A stretch of DNA of 64,000 bases. Origin: Brevipalpus yothersi. Lineage: Eukaryota > Arthropoda > Arachnida > Trombidiformes > Tenuipalpidae. Under the pieces are notes generated by a model. The model was given only the letters and a program-made list of their open reading frames with translations, did no database searches and had not been told where the DNA came from. Both the position numbers and the translations under genes were made by a program. The DNA is taken from positions 1 to 64,000 of the forward strand of contig QZCP01000767.1 of the NCBI GenBank assembly GCA_003956705.1. The letters run 5' to 3'. Shown one piece after another: positions 58,652 to 64,000 of this stretch (positions within the stretch are counted from its first letter, which is position 1; every line of letters starts with the position of its first letter).

Positions 58652-59140
58652 TAAGTAAGAACACTATTAAATTACTTACTCTTTGGTTTCAGCAAGTTAT
58701 ATTTCAGAGGAATATTTTTTCATCGTCAAATGAAGTGATACATTTTTAAAGTTTCAGAATCAGAATTATTTAATTTTAAAAAATTAGAAATTAGAATCAG
58801 TATTAGAAAGGTTAGAACTAGATTATTATCAAATTAAACTCTTCGAGTGATAAAAAATAAATTATTACATTAAACAACAAAGAAAATCTAACATTTAACA
58901 TTCTTACGACAAGGCATTATCAATTGGAGAAAAGATTCAAAATTCCCATATTCTCCCAATGAATAATGTATATCCGATGGAATACCATAGAAATAGGCAC
59001 CATTCAATTGACTAGGTAGGTCAATAAGGAACAAGACTAGACAGAAATTAGCGATAACTTAATTGATGGATCTTTGAACCAAGAAAGAATCCGATAAGAG
59101 ATCATTGAGAGAGGAACATCACTCAAATTGTTTGTCCCAG

Positions 59141-61465
59141 TCAGAGAATCTGCTGTTGAGTGTCTGAAAACTCTGATAATTTTGAACAATTCAATGGAAT
59201 AACAGGTTTACGGGGTGGTTCATCTGTTTGTAAAACTAATGAATCAGACATGGGCCTGGAATTGAGTACCTTAACATTCAATTTTTTCACATAAAGATCA
59301 CCATTAATCGTTTTGAATCCAGTTATGTGTTGGGTAATATTGTCCCTTAGACTATCCTCGATTATGGATGAGAGGGACACATTGTTGATCATATATACTC
59401 TCAGGTGGCTATTGAAAACAAGAGGTTTCATAAAAGTAATCGGTTGTTCGATGATTTGTTTGGTGTTTTTGGTTAAAAATCGCTTGCCAGTAGGAATGGA
59501 ATCCATGTAAGAACATTGTGGTGGGTAGCGAAAAATTGCTCGAGAAAGTTGAAAATCTTGCCAAATAATCGGATCGTCTAGGCGCAAATAGTTAGTGTAT
59601 AAATTGGACACATTCAATCCGTTTACTAGTCCACTGGAAACTACCAGATTATCAATTACAGTACCACCACTCAATTGGACGGATTTTCCAACTTGAATCC
59701 GATTCCGGGTCCATGTGTGTAGATCTAATCCGCCAATGGAATTCCCTATGTACGATCGTGCTTCAAGCACTAATCGAGGCATTGTTTTACGGCCAGTGAT
59801 CACTTGAGTGCCTCGGGTTAACAGTAGGTCAAGTGAACCATTGTGGACAGGCTTATGATTCAGTGAACGCTCAACACGCACATTACGAATTGAAAGTGGA
59901 GACAAAAATATTTTGGTTGCTCGAATGGTGGACACTTTATCGGTTGAATTTCTTTTGACAAAATTTTCTGGGTTCAAATATGCACCATTAAGTGAATTGG
60001 TCAACAACAAACTTCCATCTACCACCAGATTATCGAATGTCAGCGATGGACTCAAATACTGATGAGTTGATTTGGTGATCATATTCTTTTTAACATTAAC
60101 TATATCAACACCGTTCAATGAGTTACCTTCATTAAGAGTGGTAACATTTTGAATGAGAAGATCTGCGAAACGTATTCTGCCCAACAGCTCAAGAGGCTGA
60201 TCACGAGTTGCAATATTGTTAACAAATGATTTTAGACTGCCTCCAAGCTGGCGACTATAACCATGAGCATTCAGACTCCATGTCACCACAGGACCTCTGA
60301 ATTCAACGTGTCCTCGAATCATTTGATCACCCAAATGAGTTAACACTGTATCACTTCGAACACGATGTCCATTGATAGTGTTACGAACGGTCAAAGAATC
60401 AACTTGAACATCAGGATGAGAAAATATAAGCTCACCGGCTAATTGATGATGTCCTGTTCTGGTCACTATTTCCGATGTTCGAATACCGTTGATTTTCCTA
60501 GTGTCCAGTGAAGATCTCATTTCCGCCGAGCTGAATGTATCAGGCATGTGTCCAAGTGATGAGGACACATCTTGTGTGGTGTGGATTAAATGTCGAGACA
60601 TCAATGGTCCATGAACGCGGCGATCATTGAACACCGGTGTCATAATATTGGCCACCGTACAATTGTAGCAACCACATGAAAATTGAATATCATTTGCGAT
60701 GAGGTCACCAGAGACGATTTGATCACCTTCAAGTTGTAATCCATTTTGCAAACTTTGTGATAAACTTTTTTCAATTCTCATAAAAGTGTCCAATTGTTTT
60801 TCTGCATCCTTAAACACCTGTAAACTTCGCATATTTAACACATAATCATCAACACCATCATCGTGTACACTCAGCTGGGACAATATTGTCAATGTATTGG
60901 CCACTTCAACAGCTTGATCAAAGGTCAAATCACCAACAATTCGAATGGGTTCCACTTGATCGATGTAAAAAAGTTTGGACATCTTTTCCTCGATCATTTG
61001 GAATGTTTTACGATTCTCATTTTCAAAATCAACTCTCATCTTTTCACACCATTGCAATGTGTCCTCATACCATCGATTATTGCTATTATCATTTTCACTC
61101 AGATTCTCACCAAATCTCGGATAAGGTAATGTCCTAGACGAATCCCTACCATGTTCATGGGATAATCTTTCGTTCAACTTGATTTGCTCTTGCGAATCAG
61201 CCATCATCATTCGTTCATACTCATGTCCTTCGATTGTGGTCAAGTGTGGTGGAGATGATCTGATTGATGTATCAACCGAATCTGTTGTTGTGATCTCACC
61301 TTCATATTGTCCACCATTATCATGAATGTCCACACTTGACGGTGATGATGGCAATGGTGATGTTGGTGGTGGTGGAGGTGGTTGGGATGTTAATGAGGAT
61401 ACAAGTAATGCACACATGGATAAGGTGAGTCCAATACATTGTAAATTGATTCTCATGGTGGACAT
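59141..61465 (-). CDS. Large secreted protein with degenerate INGx-type repeats (unrecognised family)
   Basis: Single intronless frame of 774 residues. Signal peptide at the N-terminus (INLQCIGLTLSMCALLVSS), then a Pro/Ser-rich linker and a hydrophilic segment with a helical part around 130-240. From about residue 250 to the end there are irregular repeats of about 50-60 residues. The unit looks like (Q)xITG/IRGxxxF...LxVxxxINGxxL...L. Examples are RSSLDTRKINGIRTSEIV, HQLAGELIFSHPDVQVDSLT, VVDGSLLLTNSLNGAYLNPE, TQVITGRKTMPRLVL and TQHITGFKTINGDLYVKKLN. N-glycosylation sequons are common and cysteines are few. A beta-rich extracellular or matrix protein is inferred. I do not recognise a named family, although similar ITG..TF / NGV.L repeats occur, as I recall, in uncharacterised arthropod secreted proteins. 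Divergent from the ABCH gene. Confidence 0.75.
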   Translation of the reverse strand: MSTMRINLQCIGLTLSMCALLVSSLTSQPPPPPPTSPLPSSPSSVDIHDNGGQYEGEITTTDSVDTSIRSSPPHLTTIEGHEYERMMMADSQEQIKLNERLSHEHGRDSSRTLPYPRFGENLSENDNSNNRWYEDTLQWCEKMRVDFENENRKTFQMIEEKMSKLFYIDQVEPIRIVGDLTFDQAVEVANTLTILSQLSVHDDGVDDYVLNMRSLQVFKDAEKQLDTFMRIEKSLSQSLQNGLQLEGDQIVSGDLIANDIQFSCGCYNCTVANIMTPVFNDRRVHGPLMSRHLIHTTQDVSSSLGHMPDTFSSAEMRSSLDTRKINGIRTSEIVTRTGHHQLAGELIFSHPDVQVDSLTVRNTINGHRVRSDTVLTHLGDQMIRGHVEFRGPVVTWSLNAHGYSRQLGGSLKSFVNNIATRDQPLELLGRIRFADLLIQNVTTLNEGNSLNGVDIVNVKKNMITKSTHQYLSPSLTFDNLVVDGSLLLTNSLNGAYLNPENFVKRNSTDKVSTIRATKIFLSPLSIRNVRVERSLNHKPVHNGSLDLLLTRGTQVITGRKTMPRLVLEARSYIGNSIGGLDLHTWTRNRIQVGKSVQLSGGTVIDNLVVSSGLVNGLNVSNLYTNYLRLDDPIIWQDFQLSRAIFRYPPQCSYMDSIPTGKRFLTKNTKQIIEQPITFMKPLVFNSHLRVYMINNVSLSSIIEDSLRDNITQHITGFKTINGDLYVKKLNVKVLNSRPMSDSLVLQTDEPPRKPVIPLNCSKLSEFSDTQQQIL

Positions 61466-62530
61466 TGTTCAACAGATGACACACAAAGATTGACTGAAGG
61501 CAAATTTGATGTTGATGACAATGGTGAGAATGGATAAAAAAGCACTGATCACCTTGAGGACACTTCAAAAGATGATCCAAGATGATGATGATGATGTCAA
61601 GAGAAACTCTTTTCCTCTTGCTCTGTTCACCTTTTTTCACTCTTTGCCCACAACTATTGATACTGGCTAATCAGTTATCGCCTTAAACGATTGTCACAAT
61701 TACGTCAAACTAATTCGCGCGCATTTAAACCATACATACTACATACACATGGAATATAACCTTCATGGCATACACATTGGCTGGAATTTTTGTTTTCCCC
61801 TTTCATCATCTTCTTCCTCTTCCTACTCTCTGCGTGTGTGTTTGAACCATAAACCATAATCCATCGGGATTTTCTGCGAGCTTTGCCCAAGGATAATCCA
61901 GCAAATTACTCTCCTGTATGCCAATCCCGTAGAAGAAGAAGAAGAAGAAGAAGAAGAGATGATAAAAATTCCCCTTTTTTCAAAATTTCGTTCTGGCCTG
62001 TCCCCATACCTCCAAGCCATTGGTAATGAGTGTACCAGTGTAATGCCAACTTAGTGTATGTGTCCCAAGTCTTGGAATCCCAAGACCTGTGGACACATTG
62101 TGTGAGTGTATACTGGTCAAGAGATAGTAGTTGCAGAAAGGAGAAAAGTGTGTGAGAGAGAGAGAGGTCAACCGGTAAACATCAAAAATATGTAGAATAG
62201 GTAAAATATGGTAGACGTGATCAGAAACACGAGTGGTCGTGGTTTGGACCGGATAGAACCTGTTCAAGTCCAGCTCAGATCAGTCAGGCCAGCGTCAAGG
62301 GGTCGAAGTGAAGAGTATTTCTTGCCTTTTACCTTTCAATATACATGTATGTATGTATGTGTATATAGAGAGATATATCTTTCTATTGCTTATTGACGAC
62401 CTCTCTCAGGTAAAGGCCGCTCAGTTCGGAGAGATTTTTGGGAGGAACCAAGAAAGAGAGAGAGAGAGAGTAGAGAGAGGTCATCTCTCCCAGGTCTCCG
62501 CTAGTATAGCGGCCAAGCAATAGCCAACCC

Positions 62531-62581
<51 letters not shown>

Positions 62582-62833
62582 CAGCGAGACGTCATACGAC
62601 CGGAGATTTAAGTGGCCTTTACCGGCCTTTTTGTGGTCATTTTGCATCGAGTTCTCATCTTGTGTGTATGTTAATGTAAAAGTGTGTGTGTGTGTATACG
62701 TGAATAGATATTTTCTGTCACTTGTGCTCACTCTTTACCGGAGCTTTATTGTACAACAATCAGTTTTGTTTTTACACTTTTGTTCCAAAATTTTTTTTGG
62801 AACTTTGTTCATCGAACAATCTATTCCAACACT
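61466..62833. promoter_or_regulatory. Divergent intergenic region between the secreted-repeat gene and the ABCH gene
   Basis: The two genes start leftward at 61465 and rightward at 62834, so this 1.37-kb interval should hold both promoters. It contains an (AAG)n run near 61930-61956, GTAT repeats near 62347-62360 and (GA)n at 62532-62579. No TATA box was confidently assigned. Confidence 0.5.
62532..62579. repeat. (GA)n microsatellite
   Basis: GA run about 255 bp upstream of the ABCH start codon. Confidence 0.95.
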
Positions 62834-63277
62834 ATGGCTGCATCGCCCGACATCCATCCCCAACCGGGATGGCATCCCAAGTATTCTCGTCACTCGATTG
62901 CCAGTGGACTAGACAGATCGGTGAGTGATTTGTTACCCAAAGTCTCCATTTCAATTTTCCTTCAATATCATGAAAACTCAATTCCTTTTTTTACTCATGT
63001 GTTGAAAATTTATTTTCCCCAGATTCATCTCTCAGCGTATCGTCGAATTGATTTGGATGATGTTTTCCGCACCCAAACACTCAAAAAATCCTTTGTGTCA
63101 CCCCCATCTCCACCCCATCCACTTGTTTTACCTAAAAATTTTAAATGTGATCGTGTTGCAATCAAAGTTGAAAACGCTACTTACTCTTATGACAAAGGAT
63201 CCAATGCCGTAACTGCTCTTCGTGGTATCAATTTGACCGTTCCAACAGGTGGAATGTGAGTACCTATTCCACCTATA

Positions 63278-63325
<48 letters not shown>

Positions 63326-64000
63326 CCAGCGTCTTGGTCCTACCGAGTCAGTCTTACCTAAGTTACTATCACTATCTTATGACCATGGCCTAATTTCGAT
63401 AGATCTAGCGTCTCTCTACCATTAGATACTCATCTTTTCCTTCTCTCTCGCTCTTGCATCTTGAATTTTGTTCACATCAACTCAGATACGGACTATTAGG
63501 TCCCAGCGGGTGTGGTAAAACAACTCTATTGCGATGCCTTGTGGGCCGAATCAAGCCAACATCGGGAACTATTTCGACCTTCGATCAGCCAAACTATGTG
63601 CCAGGACCAGCGATTGGATACATGCCACAAGAATTGGCCTTGTTCTTAGATTTTACCATCGAGGAGACTTTGGTCTATTTCGCGAGAATTTTTCGCATGA
63701 AACGAAGTCGAATTCCTGAGCGAATCAAGTTTCTGGTCAATTTTCTCGATCTTCCGGATAAAAATCGAATGATTGGCAGTCTTAGTGGTGGACAAAAGCG
63801 TCGAGTTTCACTGGCTGTTTCTCTTGTACATAGTCCACCACTTTTGATTCTCGATGAGCCTACTGTTGGTGTGGATCCTCTGTTGAGACAAGCCATATGG
63901 AACCATCTGGTAGAGCTGACACACGATAAAAATTTGACAGTAATCATCACAACCCACTATATTGAAGAGGCTCGATCGGCTGATATTTGTGGTATGATGC
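62834..64000 (+). CDS. ABC transporter, ABCH subfamily (5' part; runs off the window)
   Basis: Exons 62834-62920, 63023-63256 and 63486 to beyond the window, phases consistent. The N-terminus is MAASPDIHPQPGWHPKYS with no signal peptide. Exon 2 contains AYRRIDLDDVFRTQTLKKSF and the start of the nucleotide-binding domain (VAIKVENATYSYDKGSNAV). Exon 3 shows Walker A GPSGCGKTT, Q-loop YMPQELALFLDFTIEETL, signature LSGGQKRR, Walker B LLILDEPTVGVDP and switch histidine ITTHYIEEA. The NBD-first order and the GPAIGYMPQELAL motif fit the arthropod-typical ABCH half-transporters (for example Drosophila Snustorr, needed for the cuticle lipid barrier). The membrane domain lies outside the window. A (CT)n tract at 63283-63321 lies in the second intron. 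Confidence 0.88.
63283..63321. repeat. (CT)n microsatellite
   Basis: CT run inside the second intron of the ABCH gene, about 25 bp past the donor. Confidence 0.95.

Larger units (their letters stand above)
51922..59140. other. Gene-poor region of about 7.2 kb
   Basis: The long AT-rich interval between the CARP gene 5' end and the 3' end of the large secreted-repeat gene. It contains (CT)n at 56143-56188, (GA)n at 57730-57790 and 57887-57917, an imperfect CT/CTTT block near 53870-53935, and the foldback element at 58352-58651. Open frames are short and lack domains. No gene is supported on either strand. Confidence 0.55.

Overview
This is a eukaryotic, AT-rich window. Its genes are split by spliceosomal introns with clear GT/AG boundaries, many of them short (about 50-270 bp). 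The gene set points to an arthropod: an ABCH-type transporter, an insect-style DH44/CRF-like peptide receptor, an Expansion-like MH2-only protein and an anion-selective Cys-loop channel. The mix of compact genes and abundant (GA)n/(CT)n microsatellites would suit a mite or another small-genome arthropod, but the species cannot be read from sequence alone. Two assembly gaps (6 N at 16473-16478 and 109 N at 44459-44567) both fall inside (CT)n tracts.

Layout. 504-2131 (+): 3' part of a Cys-loop ligand-gated chloride channel. 2595-6511 (-): a type II membrane protein of the M13/neprilysin family whose zinc-binding HExxH motif is broken. 8911-19683 (-): a three-exon MH2-domain protein (Expansion-like) with two introns of about 4-5 kb full of simple repeats. 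21673-22224 (+): MRNIP. 22665-23754 (-): a small secreted protein that is more than one-third histidine. 24811-25641 (-): NUDT21/CFIm25. 26164-26555 (-): Sem1/DSS1. 27106-28450 (+): proteasome ATPase Rpt6. 29040-29954 (+): a UBXN1-like UBX protein. 32021-39138 (+): a 12-exon class B GPCR. 39326-41914 (-): a TRIM71/Wech-type NHL protein with a giant insertion in its first blade. 45091-51921 (-): a carbonic anhydrase-related protein of the CA10/11 class, 3' end unresolved. 59141-61465 (-): a large secreted repeat protein I do not recognise. 62834 to the window end (+): start of an ABCH transporter.

How genes relate. The best functional neighbourhood is 26.1-30 kb. Two subunits of the proteasome 19S particle (Sem1/Rpn15 and Rpt6) are transcribed divergently from a shared 550-bp interval, and a UBX-domain p97-cofactor-like gene follows immediately. 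The other genes are unrelated housekeeping, neuronal-signalling or extracellular genes.

Non-coding structure. Besides microsatellites I found three inverted-repeat elements. One is a foldback with 113-bp perfect arms and TA flanks (58352-58651). One is an older TA-flanked element inside a carbonic-anhydrase-related intron (49014-49444). One is a GGACATGTCC-ended element in a GPCR intron (about 34067-34641). No prokaryotic-type systems, CRISPR arrays or rRNA genes are present, and I could not support any tRNA.
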